NCBI RefSeq assembly: GCF_003990045.1
Contig: NZ_RZGZ01000002.1
Location: forward strand, 186,001-250,000
Reading direction: 5' to 3'
Length of the DNA: 64,000 bases
Origin: Labedella endophytica
Lineage (GTDB): Bacteria > Actinomycetota > Actinomycetes > Actinomycetales > Microbacteriaceae
The notes under the pieces were generated by a model. It was not told the DNA's origin, searched no databases, and saw only the letters and a list, made by a program, of their open reading frames with translations. This document shows, piece after piece, positions 47,100 to 55,507 of the stretch. Each line of letters opens with the position of its first letter. The first letter of the stretch is position 1. The translations under genes were made by a program, and so were the position numbers.

Positions 47100-47717
47100 C
47101 TAGGGCTCAAGCGTATCGGATGACGGAGCACCGCCCGAGCGGCTTTCGCGTCGGATCCGGATGGTGTCCCTCAGATACACGAGGCCGGCCACCCAATAGA
47201 GGATCGCTCCGAGGACCGACACGGCCGTTCCAAAGGGTTGGGCGACGGGAGAGATGGCCGGGACGCCGGCGGCGAGCATGAGCACGGGCAGCCCGATGAA
47301 GAGGCACGCCGTCGCGGCCTTGCCTACTCGATTCACGGGAAGAGCGCCGTGCCCGGCACCGACGAGCACGATCGCGACGACCACCAGGAGGACGTCTCGA
47401 GCGAGCACCGCCACGACCAACCAGGCGGGGATCAGTTCCCGCACCAGGAGACCGAGCACCGCGGCCAGGATGTAGAGACGGTCGGCAGCGGGGTCGAGGA
47501 TCTGACCCAGGCGGGTCACCTGATTGAAGCGGCGTGCGATGAAACCGTCGAGGAAGTCGGTGAAGCCGGAGACGGCGAGGGTCACGAGAGCGGCGATGTC
47601 CTGCCCGTCGATGAGGAACAGGAGGAAGACGGGCACGAGGGCGAGCCGGACGAAACTCAGCAGGTTCGGGATCGTCAGGATTCTGTTCGTCGGGGCCGGA
47701 GGCTCTGATGGCACCAT
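47100..47717 (-). CDS. CDP-alcohol phosphatidyltransferase (PgsA-like)
   Basis: 205 residues, about five transmembrane helices. The CDP-alcohol motif D-x2-D-G-x2-A-R-x8-G-x3-D-x3-D is intact in DFLDGFIARRFNQVTRLGQILDPAADR (positions 54-80). The family makes phosphatidylglycerol phosphate or cardiolipin precursors. PgsA2 (Rv1822) lies near garA in M. tuberculosis too, so PgsA-like activity is likely. Start ATG 47717. It is the first gene of the minus set leading to the FHA gene. Confidence 0.88.
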   Translation of the reverse strand: MVPSEPPAPTNRILTIPNLLSFVRLALVPVFLLFLIDGQDIAALVTLAVSGFTDFLDGFIARRFNQVTRLGQILDPAADRLYILAAVLGLLVRELIPAWLVVAVLARDVLLVVVAIVLVGAGHGALPVNRVGKAATACLFIGLPVLMLAAGVPAISPVAQPFGTAVSVLGAILYWVAGLVYLRDTIRIRRESRSGGAPSSDTLEP

Positions 47718-47822
47718 ACGTCCAGCCTATCGACCGGGCCTCGACCCCCGCGATCGCCGCGGAGCGGAAGCGAGCCACTCCGATGCCCGAAGATCCACTG
47801 GCTCATCCGGCCATCGCCACCC

Positions 47823-47837
47823 TAGGGTGGAGGCATG
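47823..47837 (+). promoter_or_regulatory. Leaderless promoter of the SGNH hydrolase gene
   Basis: TAGGGT (47823-47828), 6 nt and ATG at 47835. The GGTGGAGG in between is too close to the ATG for a ribosome site. Confidence 0.5.
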
Positions 47838-48809
47838 AACCCGAGCCCCCTCGAGCCCGGTGACGCCGTGTCGCCGGGCCCGCTCCGTTCGACGCGCCAC
47901 GCCCGGCGCCGAGCGGTCCCCCTGGCGATCGTGCTCGCCTCCGTCCTCGGGATCAGCGTGGGCGCGGTGGCGTTGCGCGGCCAGACCCCCGTCGAGGAGG
48001 CGACCGTCGCGAGCGGGCACGACGTCGTCGTGGAGGTCGCGAGCGTCGACACCGATCTCCTCCCGTTCGCCGACGCCTGGAACCGCGTGGACGACGCGGA
48101 ACGCCCGTTCGTCGTCACCGTCCTCGGGGATTCGACCGGCAACGAGCAAGGGGAATGGGTCGATCGTGCTTTCCGCACGCTCGCCGAGGAACTCGACCGA
48201 CCTCTCGTCGAGCACCCGTACGACCTCACGACCGCTCGCTACGGTACGGAGATCACGTCGAACACCGACGCCGACGGTGCGCCCCTCATCGTCTGGAATG
48301 GATCGGCGAGCGGCAAGACCGCCGCCTACTCGCTCGCCAACTACGACACCCTCGTTCCGGTTCAGCCGGACGTCGTCATCCTCAACCACGGCTTGAACAA
48401 CGTGCGGAACCCCGACGCCGTCGGCGGTGAGTTCTCCGACATCCTCACGCGGACCGAGCAGTCGTGGCCACGATCGGTCGGCTACGCCGCGATCCTCGAG
48501 AACCCGCGCTTCGACGATTGGGCCGACGCCCACACCGCCGTACTCGAACGCGTCGGGACCTGGCTCGAGGATCGGCCGTTCGTGCTCGGAATCGACGCGC
48601 ACGGGGCGTACCTCGCGCGATCCGACGTCTCGAGCCTGTTGACCGTCGACCTCCTCCACCCGTCCCCGGCCGGGTCTCAGGTGACCGCCGACACGGTCCT
48701 GAACGCGATCGCTCGGGCGTCCACCGGTGACGAGGACGACGCGCCGGCCGATCGCACGGCGGCGACCGGAGGTGACTCGTCGACGGACGATTCCGACCTC
48801 ACCCCGTGA
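47835..48809 (+). CDS. Membrane-anchored SGNH/GDSL hydrolase
   Basis: 324 residues. Basic N-terminus then one transmembrane helix (about 28-46). Block I GDSTGNE (catalytic Ser), block II WNGSAS, block III NHGLNN and block V DLLHPS (Asp-His) place the C-terminal part in the SGNH family. The active domain should face outside. A disordered Asp/Thr-rich tail closes it. Substrate unknown; cell-wall or glycan O-deacetylation is possible from the context of cell-wall genes, but not shown. Confidence 0.82.
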   Translation: MNPSPLEPGDAVSPGPLRSTRHARRRAVPLAIVLASVLGISVGAVALRGQTPVEEATVASGHDVVVEVASVDTDLLPFADAWNRVDDAERPFVVTVLGDSTGNEQGEWVDRAFRTLAEELDRPLVEHPYDLTTARYGTEITSNTDADGAPLIVWNGSASGKTAAYSLANYDTLVPVQPDVVILNHGLNNVRNPDAVGGEFSDILTRTEQSWPRSVGYAAILENPRFDDWADAHTAVLERVGTWLEDRPFVLGIDAHGAYLARSDVSSLLTVDLLHPSPAGSQVTADTVLNAIARASTGDEDDAPADRTAATGGDSSTDDSDLTP

Positions 48810-48842
48810 GCGCGGCGGCCCGGAACGACGACCGCTCCGGCC

Positions 48843-49415
48843 TCACACCCTGAGGAGGCGCCGACCCGCGTCGTCGAGGACGGGAGCAACCCGCTCCAGG
48901 TCACCGTCGAGAGCGGCGCGCACGAGGGCGCCGTCCCGGAGCATGTGGATCTCCTCAGCGGCGCGACACGCATCCGACACGCCGAACCGCTCGGCGAGGG
49001 TGGCGAGTTCGTCCTGCACCCACGCGCGATGACGCGCGACGGCCCGACGCACGGGGTGGCCCGCGTCCGCGTACTCCGCTGCGGCGTTGATGAAGGGGCA
49101 GCCGCGGAACCCCGGGTGGACGCACGCGTCGACGACGGAGGCGACCCACCAGTCCCAGAGAGCAGCATCGTCGAGTCGTGCCCGCGCTTCGCGATACAGC
49201 GCCCGCTCGTGCGCGGAGACCTCCTCGAGGTACGCGAGGACGAGATCGTCCTTCGTGGCGAAGTGCCGGTAGAACGTGACCTTCGACACGGCCGATTCGG
49301 AGATCACGCGATCGGCGCTCACGGCACGCACGCCGAGGGTGTAGAACAGGGAGGACGCCGCATCCATGATGCGGCGTCGCGCGGAGGATTCCGGGCGGGA
49401 TGTCGTGTCGTCCAC
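48843..49415 (-). CDS. TetR-family repressor, likely regulator of ohr
   Basis: 190 residues from the GTG at 49415 with GAGGAGAG 5 nt upstream. The N-terminal TetR helix-turn-helix is RRRIMDAASSLFYTLGVRAVSADRVISESAVSKVTFYRHFATKDDLV. The C-terminal part has GCPFINAAAEYADAGHPVRRAV, seen in TetR proteins next to OsmC/Ohr genes. It is divergent from ohr. The inverted repeat at 49477-49492 is a candidate operator. An alternative TTG start at 49460 lacks a ribosome site. Confidence 0.85.
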   Translation of the reverse strand: MDDTTSRPESSARRRIMDAASSLFYTLGVRAVSADRVISESAVSKVTFYRHFATKDDLVLAYLEEVSAHERALYREARARLDDAALWDWWVASVVDACVHPGFRGCPFINAAAEYADAGHPVRRAVARHRAWVQDELATLAERFGVSDACRAAEEIHMLRDGALVRAALDGDLERVAPVLDDAGRRLLRV

Positions 49416-49476
49416 GGCTCTCCTCTGGTCCGTCGAAGCGGCGGTCGGACGCGTTTGCAATGGCGTCCGATGAGTG

Positions 49477-49492
49477 GTCTACTGATGTAGAC
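49477..49492. promoter_or_regulatory. Inverted repeat in the tetR-ohr spacer, candidate TetR operator
   Basis: GTCTACtgatGTAGAC is a perfect 6-4-6 repeat, 62 nt from the tetR GTG and 30 nt from the ohr ATG. GAGTG and CACTC (49472-49476 and 49501-49505) flank it symmetrically. Confidence 0.55.
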
Positions 49493-49521
49493 GTACTAGT
49501 CACTCTACATTAGGAGATCCG

Positions 49522-49980
49522 ATGACGCAGGGCGCAGAGACGCAGACAGCACCGACAGCCGAGGCCGTGTACACCGCTTCGGCGACGAGCACGGGAGACG
49601 GCCGCAACGGCCACGTGCGCACGAGCGACGGCATCCTCGAGGCAGACCTCGCGACGCCCACCGAGATGGGCGGCCGCGGTGGCGCGACCAACCCGGAGCA
49701 GCTCTTCGCTGCCGGGTTCTCCGCGTGCTTCCACTCCGCCCTCAAGGCCGTGGCCTCCCAGCACGAGGTGTCCACGAAGGACTCCGCCGTGACGGCCGAC
49801 GTGGGCATCGCACCCCGCGAGGACGGCGGTTTCGGGCTGTCCGTGACGCTCCACGTCGAGCTGACGGGAGTCACCGAGGAGCAGGCCAAGGCCGTCGTGG
49901 ACGCAGCGGACGCCGTCTGCCCTTACACCCACGCGACGCGCGGCAACATCCCCGTCGCGATCGAGATCGACATCGTCTGA
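49522..49980 (+). CDS. ohr: Organic hydroperoxide resistance protein (Ohr/OsmC family)
   Basis: 152 residues with AGGAG upstream. TNPEQLFAAGFSACFHSAL carries the peroxidatic cysteine (SACF), and DAADAVCPYTHATRGNI the second cysteine (AVCPY). Both are in the Ohr pattern. It reduces organic hydroperoxides with lipoyl-linked electrons in the cytosol. It precedes a peroxiredoxin by 3 nt, so the two probably act together in peroxide defence. Confidence 0.93.
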   Translation: MTQGAETQTAPTAEAVYTASATSTGDGRNGHVRTSDGILEADLATPTEMGGRGGATNPEQLFAAGFSACFHSALKAVASQHEVSTKDSAVTADVGIAPREDGGFGLSVTLHVELTGVTEEQAKAVVDAADAVCPYTHATRGNIPVAIEIDIV

Positions 49981-49983
49981 CCG

Positions 49984-50454
49984 ATGGGACTCCACGAGGG
50001 CGCCGTCGCGCCCGATTTCTCGCTCCCCGGAGTGCAGGTCAAGGACGGCTTCGCGCGTCGCAAGACGTACACGTTGTCCGCTGAACGCGGACACCCCGTC
50101 GTCCTGGCGTTCTATCCGGGTGACGAGTCGGCCACCTGCACCGCGCAGCTCTGCTCGTACAGCGAGAAGCTCGCCGACTTCACCGAGCTCGGCGCCCAGG
50201 TGTGGGCGATCGGGTTGCAGGACCTCGGCAGCCACGAGACCTTCGCGATCAAGGACGAGGTGACCCTTCCGCTCCTCTCCGACACCGACGGGAGCGTCGT
50301 GGACGCCTACGGCATCCGACTGCCCGGCCTCGGCCTCCGACGGTCCGTGTTCCTCGTGGGTGCCGACGGCCTCATCAAGTGGAAGCACGTCGCTCTCGTG
50401 GGGGCCACGTTCCGCAGCGCCGGACTGATCCGCGAACAGCTCGCGAAGCTCTGA
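49984..50454 (+). CDS. Peroxiredoxin, BCP-like
   Basis: 156 residues. VVLAFYPGDESATCTAQLCSYSE has a peroxidatic Cys and a second Cys five residues later, the atypical two-cysteine layout of BCP. The VAPDFSLP start and the thioredoxin fold (AIGLQDLGSHETFAIKDEVTLPLLSDTDGSV) agree. It starts 3 nt after ohr and would use thioredoxin or similar reductants to detoxify peroxides. Confidence 0.9.
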   Translation: MGLHEGAVAPDFSLPGVQVKDGFARRKTYTLSAERGHPVVLAFYPGDESATCTAQLCSYSEKLADFTELGAQVWAIGLQDLGSHETFAIKDEVTLPLLSDTDGSVVDAYGIRLPGLGLRRSVFLVGADGLIKWKHVALVGATFRSAGLIREQLAKL

Positions 50455-50506
50455 CAAGCGGGGGCGCCCCCACGGGGCATGCGCCCGTTCCTAGACTGGA
50501 CGAACA

Positions 50507-51559
50507 ATGAGTACACGCGAAACGTCGACCGCCCCCGTGCCCCTGCAGTGGGTCGGTCCGATCAAGATCTCCGGCAATGTCATGACGGGCAGCCAGGAGG
50601 TCCCCCTCGCGACCTACGAGACGCCGCTCTGGCCGTCCGTGGGCCGTGGGGCCAAGATCTCCACCCTCGTCGAGAAGGGGATCGTCGCGACCCTCGTGGA
50701 CGAGAGGATGAGCCGATCCATCCTGCTCGAGGCCGACGACGCTCTCGCGGCTGTGAACGCGATGGCCTACCTCCGGGCCCACGACGCCGAGCTGCGTGCG
50801 ATCGTCGCCGAGACGAGCCGCTTCGCGCGTCTGATCGACATGCACCACCAGATCGCAGGCAACCTCCTCTTCGTGCGCTTCGAGTTTTCCACCGGTGACG
50901 CCTCGGGGCACAACATGGTGACGCAGGCGTCCGACCGACTCATGGACCACGTCCTCGCGAACGTCAGCGGGGTCCGATACGGGTCGATCTCCGGCAACTT
51001 CTGCTCGGACAAGAAGGCGACGGCCGTGAACGGAATTCTCGGTCGCGGCAAGAACGTCGTGACCGAGATCCTCATTCCCCGCGCGATCTGCAGCCGCTGG
51101 TTGCGGACGACACCGGAAGCCGTCGTCGCCCTCAACGTGCGGAAGAACCTGATCGGGACCATGCTCGCCGGCGGGCTCCGCAGCGGCAACGCGCACTACG
51201 CCAACATGCTGCTCGGCTTCTATCTGGCCACGGGTCAGGACGCGGCGAACATCGTCGAGGGTTCGCAGGGGATCACCCACGCCGAGGTCCGCGGCGACGA
51301 CCTGTACTTCTCGTGCACCCTCCCGAACCTCATCGTGGGCTCGGTGGGTAACGGCAAGGGGCTGCCGTTCGTCGAGGAGAACCTCGAGCGGATCGGCTGC
51401 CGGGAGGACCGCGAACCCGGCGAGAACGCGCGCCGTCTGGCGGTCCTGTGCGCCGCGGCGGTGCTGTGCGGCGAGTTGTCCCTCATGGCCGCACAGACCA
51501 ATCCCGGCGAGCTCATGCAGTCCCACTTGCAGATGGAGCGCTCGCCGCAATCCGCCTAG
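50507..51559 (+). CDS. mvaA: Hydroxymethylglutaryl-CoA reductase
   Basis: 350 residues. VPLATYETPLWPSVGRG holds the catalytic Glu, STGDASGHNM is the GDAMGMNM-type loop, SGNFCSDKKATAVN has the catalytic Lys, ATGQDAAN the Asp, and ELMQSHLQME the His. It is close to the class I enzymes but with GHN in the nucleotide loop. It makes mevalonate. TAGACT (50492-50497) lies 9 nt before the ATG, so the leader would be only a few nt. No other mevalonate genes besides the synthase next door are in the window. Confidence 0.9.
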   Translation: MSTRETSTAPVPLQWVGPIKISGNVMTGSQEVPLATYETPLWPSVGRGAKISTLVEKGIVATLVDERMSRSILLEADDALAAVNAMAYLRAHDAELRAIVAETSRFARLIDMHHQIAGNLLFVRFEFSTGDASGHNMVTQASDRLMDHVLANVSGVRYGSISGNFCSDKKATAVNGILGRGKNVVTEILIPRAICSRWLRTTPEAVVALNVRKNLIGTMLAGGLRSGNAHYANMLLGFYLATGQDAANIVEGSQGITHAEVRGDDLYFSCTLPNLIVGSVGNGKGLPFVEENLERIGCREDREPGENARRLAVLCAAAVLCGELSLMAAQTNPGELMQSHLQMERSPQSA

Positions 51560-51801
51560 GCCCGCTCGACGAACCCCCTTCATCGACGGCACGGCGCCCC
51601 GTCACTCACGGCGGACGCCCACCGGGCACCCAGCAATCACCGATAAACTCGTGGCCACGTCCAGCCTCTCGCGGGCGACGTCAGACCACCGGCGACGATG
51701 CCGACCTCAGCGGTCCGGCGGTCCATCCGTCGGGAAGACCGTGACCCCCCGGAGCTCCTCAGACGATGCTCCACCAGACGCAGAGAAACCGGACGACCCC
51801 C

Positions 51802-53046
51802 ATGCAGCTCGGCATCGAGAACATCTCCTTCGCCACCTCGGAGTACGTGCTCCCCCTCGCCACCCTCGCGGATGCGGTCGGAGTCGAGGTCGGCAAGTTC
51901 CACATCGGCATCGGCCAGGAGAACATGAGCGTTCCGGCCCCGGACGAGGACATCGTCACGATGGCGGCCACGGCGGCCCAGCCCGTGCTCGAAGGCCAGG
52001 ATCTCTCGGCGATCCGCACGGTGCTCTTCGCCACGGAGAGCGGGATCGACCAGTCGAAGGCTGCCGGGGTCTACGTCCACCACCTCCTCGGGCTCGACCA
52101 GCGCTGCCGCGTCGTGGAGCTCAAGCAGGCCTGCTACAGCGCGACGGCCGCCCTCCAGATGGCGGTCGCACTCGTCGCGCGCCGTCCCGAGCAGAAGGTC
52201 CTCGTGATCGCCTCGGACGTGGCCCGCTACGACCGCGACTCGTCCGGCGAGCCCACCCAGGGCGCCGGTGCCGTGGCCATGCTCGTGAGCAGCAACCCCG
52301 CGGTCCTCGCGATCGAGGCCGAGTCGGGGCTGCACACGGCCGACGTCATGGACTTCTGGCGTCCCAACTACCGGAGCACGGCACTCGTCGACGGCAAGTA
52401 CTCCGTGTCCGTGTACATGGACGCCCTCCGCGCCGCATGGGACGACTACCGCGAGCAGGGCGGCCACGACCTCGCCGCCTTCGACCGGTTCTGCTACCAC
52501 CAGCCGTTCACGCGGCTCGCGGTCAAGGCGCACCGCACGCTCGCGAAGCACTCCGGCGAACTGACCGATGAGCAGGCCGACGAGCAGATCGCGAACACCC
52601 TCGACTACAACCGCCAGATCGGCAACACCTACACGGCGTCGGTCTACATCGGGCTCCTCTCGCTCCTCGAGAACGCCGAAGAGGATCTCAGCGGAAAGCG
52701 CGTCGGGTTCTTCAGCTACGGGTCCGGAAGCGTCGCCGAGCTGTTCGGCGGCGTCGTCCAGCCGGGCTACCGCGAGATGCTGCGCACCGCGCGCCACCGC
52801 GAGCAGATCCAGCGTCGCCGCGAGATCGACCACGCGACCTACACGCGGCTCCACGCCCATCCCGACGGCCTCGTCGGCGGCGACCACGAGTTCACTCCGG
52901 AGACCACGGCACCGTTCCGCCTCGCGGCCATCCGCGGCCACAAGCGCATCTACGAGACGGTCGCGCAGGTGTCGGCCCCCGCGGACGCGTCCGAGGTCGG
53001 CGCGTCCGAGACGGTCGCCACGGACACCGCAGCCACATCGCTCTGA
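51802..53046 (+). CDS. mvaS: Hydroxymethylglutaryl-CoA synthase
   Basis: 414 residues from the ATG at 51802 (an ATG at 51766 with GGAG upstream would add 12). QLGIENISFATSEYVL start, VEVGKFHIGIGQENMSVP with catalytic Glu, ELKQACYSATAAL with the nucleophilic Cys, and RFCYHQPFTRLA with the catalytic His match HMG-CoA synthases of the bacterial type. A 20-residue Ala/Thr/Glu tail follows. It makes HMG-CoA for the reductase encoded 242 nt upstream. A TAAACT -10-like box lies at 51644-51649. Confidence 0.9.
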   Translation: MQLGIENISFATSEYVLPLATLADAVGVEVGKFHIGIGQENMSVPAPDEDIVTMAATAAQPVLEGQDLSAIRTVLFATESGIDQSKAAGVYVHHLLGLDQRCRVVELKQACYSATAALQMAVALVARRPEQKVLVIASDVARYDRDSSGEPTQGAGAVAMLVSSNPAVLAIEAESGLHTADVMDFWRPNYRSTALVDGKYSVSVYMDALRAAWDDYREQGGHDLAAFDRFCYHQPFTRLAVKAHRTLAKHSGELTDEQADEQIANTLDYNRQIGNTYTASVYIGLLSLLENAEEDLSGKRVGFFSYGSGSVAELFGGVVQPGYREMLRTARHREQIQRRREIDHATYTRLHAHPDGLVGGDHEFTPETTAPFRLAAIRGHKRIYETVAQVSAPADASEVGASETVATDTAATSL

Positions 53047-53104
53047 TCCACGTCGCGGAGTGCCGCCTCGAGGGTGGACGGGACCCCTCCGGGGAGTCGC
53101 CATG

Positions 53105-54211
53105 TCAGGCGACGACCACGTCGAACGCGCTCTCCTTGGACAGCACACCGTTGGCCTGCACCTGCAACGCGTGAGGACCCCCGTGGTGGACCCTCGTCGT
53201 GAGGGGGCGGAACGCGTGCGACCGCCCGAATCGACGGGTCTCCCCCGCCGCGAGCGTCGCCGAGGAGAGTTTGAACACCTTCGGTGAGAGCGACCCGTTG
53301 GCCTTCCGGTAGTGCACGACGTAGTCGAGGACGATGCGCGCAGGCGCAGTCCCGTCGTTCCGGACCTCGACGTCGAACGAGAGTTCGCCCGGTACGGTGA
53401 CGGAGGTCGCCGACAGCACCGGTGTCGAGACCGTGAGATCCGATGCGGTGAAGCCGAGCACCGCGAGAGCCCCCGGGTCGCCCTTCTTCACCAGCGTCCT
53501 CAACCCGTGCTTCACGACCCACGTGCGCTCGCGCGGCACCTCGGCGCCGTCCATCCATCGCCGTGCCACGTCGACCACGAGGGACGGGTCGTGCCGCGCG
53601 ATGTCGTTGAGGTGGTTCGCGACGGAGCGCCTGACGTACTCGGAGTCGTCGTCGCGGAGCGCTTCGAGCACCGGGACGAGGTCCAGGGAGCGACCGAGGA
53701 GTGCCGGGACCCGGACGGCCCACGGCAGATAGGGACGCGTTCCCTCGCTCGCGAGGCGGCGGACGTGCTCGTCCTCGCTGTGCACCCACTCGCGCACGGC
53801 CGCGAGACCGCGGTCGAGGTCGGCGATGAGGAGGCGTCTGATGGCGAATTCCGACGTGAGCCGGGGCGTGAGTTCGGCGAGGAGGGCGAGGGCGTCGTCG
53901 AACGCCGCGGGTGATCCGTCCGCGAGGGCGAGCGTGACGGCGCTCTCCGTGACCGGCCAGATCGTCCAACCCCGGAAGAGCTCGGACGCGAGCGCTGTGC
54001 GATAGGCCGCCGCGGCGACTGCGTAGTCGTTCCCGACGTCGGCACCGAGGGCGCGGGCGACGAGATCGCTCCGGGCCTTGAGCGCGTGGGACTCCAGCGA
54101 TGCGTGTACCGCGCCGAGGGCACCCCATTCCCTCGATGGGTCGGCGCGGAGCAGCTCGCGGCGGAGCCCGTCCACTGCGTCCCGCCCGATGAATTCGTCG
54201 AATGCACCCAT
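53105..54211 (-). CDS. AlkC/AlkD-like DNA glycosylase with C-terminal Ig-like domain
   Basis: 368 residues. Residues about 1-270 are helical repeats (ALAAVREWVHSEDEHVRRLASEGTRPYLPW, DDDSEYVRRSVANHLNDIARHDP), the HEAT fold of the AlkC/AlkD alkylpurine glycosylases. Residues about 280-368 form a beta-rich segment (PGELSFDVEVRNDGTAPARIVLDY) like the Ig-like domain of AlkC. Exact AlkC identity is inferred from that tail. It would excise N3/N7-alkyl purines without base flipping. AGGGAG precedes the ATG. Confidence 0.85.
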   Translation of the reverse strand: MGAFDEFIGRDAVDGLRRELLRADPSREWGALGAVHASLESHALKARSDLVARALGADVGNDYAVAAAAYRTALASELFRGWTIWPVTESAVTLALADGSPAAFDDALALLAELTPRLTSEFAIRRLLIADLDRGLAAVREWVHSEDEHVRRLASEGTRPYLPWAVRVPALLGRSLDLVPVLEALRDDDSEYVRRSVANHLNDIARHDPSLVVDVARRWMDGAEVPRERTWVVKHGLRTLVKKGDPGALAVLGFTASDLTVSTPVLSATSVTVPGELSFDVEVRNDGTAPARIVLDYVVHYRKANGSLSPKVFKLSSATLAAGETRRFGRSHAFRPLTTRVHHGGPHALQVQANGVLSKESAFDVVVA

Positions 54212-54280
54212 GCGTCTCCCTCGTCCCCTGGAACCCTATCGACGACGACCGACGACCGACGCCCGGTCCGCCCGCGCTCG

Positions 54281-55129
54281 TCAGGAGTCGGCGCGCTTGG
54301 CGCGGAACACGGACACCCTGACCGACACCGTTGCCGCCACCGGATCGGGAAGCGAGGCGAGGGAGGCGGCGATCGTGTCCGCGTCGGCGTGGTGGCCGCT
54401 CGGCCCCATGAGGACGTCGTCGATCGCGTCCGCCCGATTCAGATCGATGCGGTACTCGAGCACGTCGGAGCCCATCGCTTCGAAGTCGGCGAGCTGACGA
54501 TTGAGCCGCTCCTCCTTGCGTTCGTCCACTCGGACGAGTCCGACGGCCGCGACGAGTTCGGCGAGGTGCCTCGGCGTGGGCGTCACGACGACGAGGAGTC
54601 CGCCCGTACCGAGCACGCGAACCGTCTCCGCCGGGTTCCTCGGCGCGAAGAGGCTGAGCACGACGTCGATGCTGCCCGAGCGCAACGGGAGCGCAGCCCA
54701 CGCGTCGGCCGCCACCGCGGCGGCACGGGGATGACGGCGGGCCGCGCGCTTGAGGGCGGGTTTGGAGGAATCGATGACGAGCCCCGTGAGCCCCGGCCGC
54801 GCGTCGAGCACGCGCGTCAGGTGGTGCCCGGTCCCGCCCCCGACATCGACGCATACGCCGGCCGTCGATGGCACGGCATCGACGACGGCGTCGGAGACCC
54901 GGTCGTAGTGGCCCGCCGAGAGGAAGCGGTCGCGGGCCGCGATCATCTCGGCCGAGTCGCCCGCCACGGCGCGGCCGACGACGAGGGAGGCGTATCCCTG
55001 TCGGGCGACGTCGAAGGCGTGACCGGTGGCGCACAGCACCGACGGTCGCACCGCGACGACGTCGGCCCCGCAGAGGGGGCACGCGAGCACATCGGCGACG
55101 AGGGCGAGCGGCTCGGTTCGATCATCCAT
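54281..55129 (-). CDS. RlmA-like 23S rRNA methyltransferase
   Basis: 282 residues from the ATG at 55129. Zinc-binding N-terminus CPLCGADVV...CATGHAFD, then a class I methyltransferase (VCVDVGGGTGHH, SIDVVLSLFAPRNPAETVRVL). RlmA enzymes methylate 23S rRNA G745 or G748. The C-terminal part is typical of actinobacterial members. Which guanine is modified cannot be told. Ribosome site is weak (GTGAGG). Confidence 0.87.
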   Translation of the reverse strand: MDDRTEPLALVADVLACPLCGADVVAVRPSVLCATGHAFDVARQGYASLVVGRAVAGDSAEMIAARDRFLSAGHYDRVSDAVVDAVPSTAGVCVDVGGGTGHHLTRVLDARPGLTGLVIDSSKPALKRAARRHPRAAAVAADAWAALPLRSGSIDVVLSLFAPRNPAETVRVLGTGGLLVVVTPTPRHLAELVAAVGLVRVDERKEERLNRQLADFEAMGSDVLEYRIDLNRADAIDDVLMGPSGHHADADTIAASLASLPDPVAATVSVRVSVFRAKRADS

Positions 55130-55209
55130 GGTCCTCACGATGCTACGGGCGTCCGAACGGGTGCGCGGACGCAGGCACGCAAGGGGGTGCCCGACCGTGC
55201 GCGCCGACG

Positions 55210-55224
55210 TAGCCTCACGACATG
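55210..55224 (+). promoter_or_regulatory. Leaderless promoter of the small acidic protein gene
   Basis: TAGCCT (55210-55215), 6 nt and ATG at 55222. No ribosome site is present. Confidence 0.5.
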
Positions 55225-55491
55225 ACGAACAACACCGATCCGACCAGCCCGACCGAGCCCGGTTCCGGTCTCTCCGACGAGCAGCAGACAACGAAGGACC
55301 GCAGCTACAGCCCCGGCAGCGAGAGCGAGACGGAGGCGAAGCAGGCGGACCCGATCCCCGACACCGTCGACGACGACATCGATCGTGACGACATCGTGGT
55401 GGCACCCGGGACCGGTGGACCGGACGACGTCGGAGACGTCGAGGTGGATCCCGCCGATCTCAACATGCCCCACGACACCGGCGCGCACTGA
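55222..55491 (+). CDS. Small acidic disordered protein, hypothetical
   Basis: 89 residues, very rich in Asp, Thr, Pro and Ser, with DTVDDDIDRDDIVVAPGTGGPDDVGDVEVDPADLN in the C-terminal half. No hydrophobic core is apparent, so it is probably disordered. Codon use is that of the neighbours and a -10 box sits at the leaderless distance, which is why I keep it. No relative or function known to me. Confidence 0.6.
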   Translation: MTNNTDPTSPTEPGSGLSDEQQTTKDRSYSPGSESETEAKQADPIPDTVDDDIDRDDIVVAPGTGGPDDVGDVEVDPADLNMPHDTGAH

Positions 55492-55507
55492 ACACGGGCG
55501 ACGGGAC

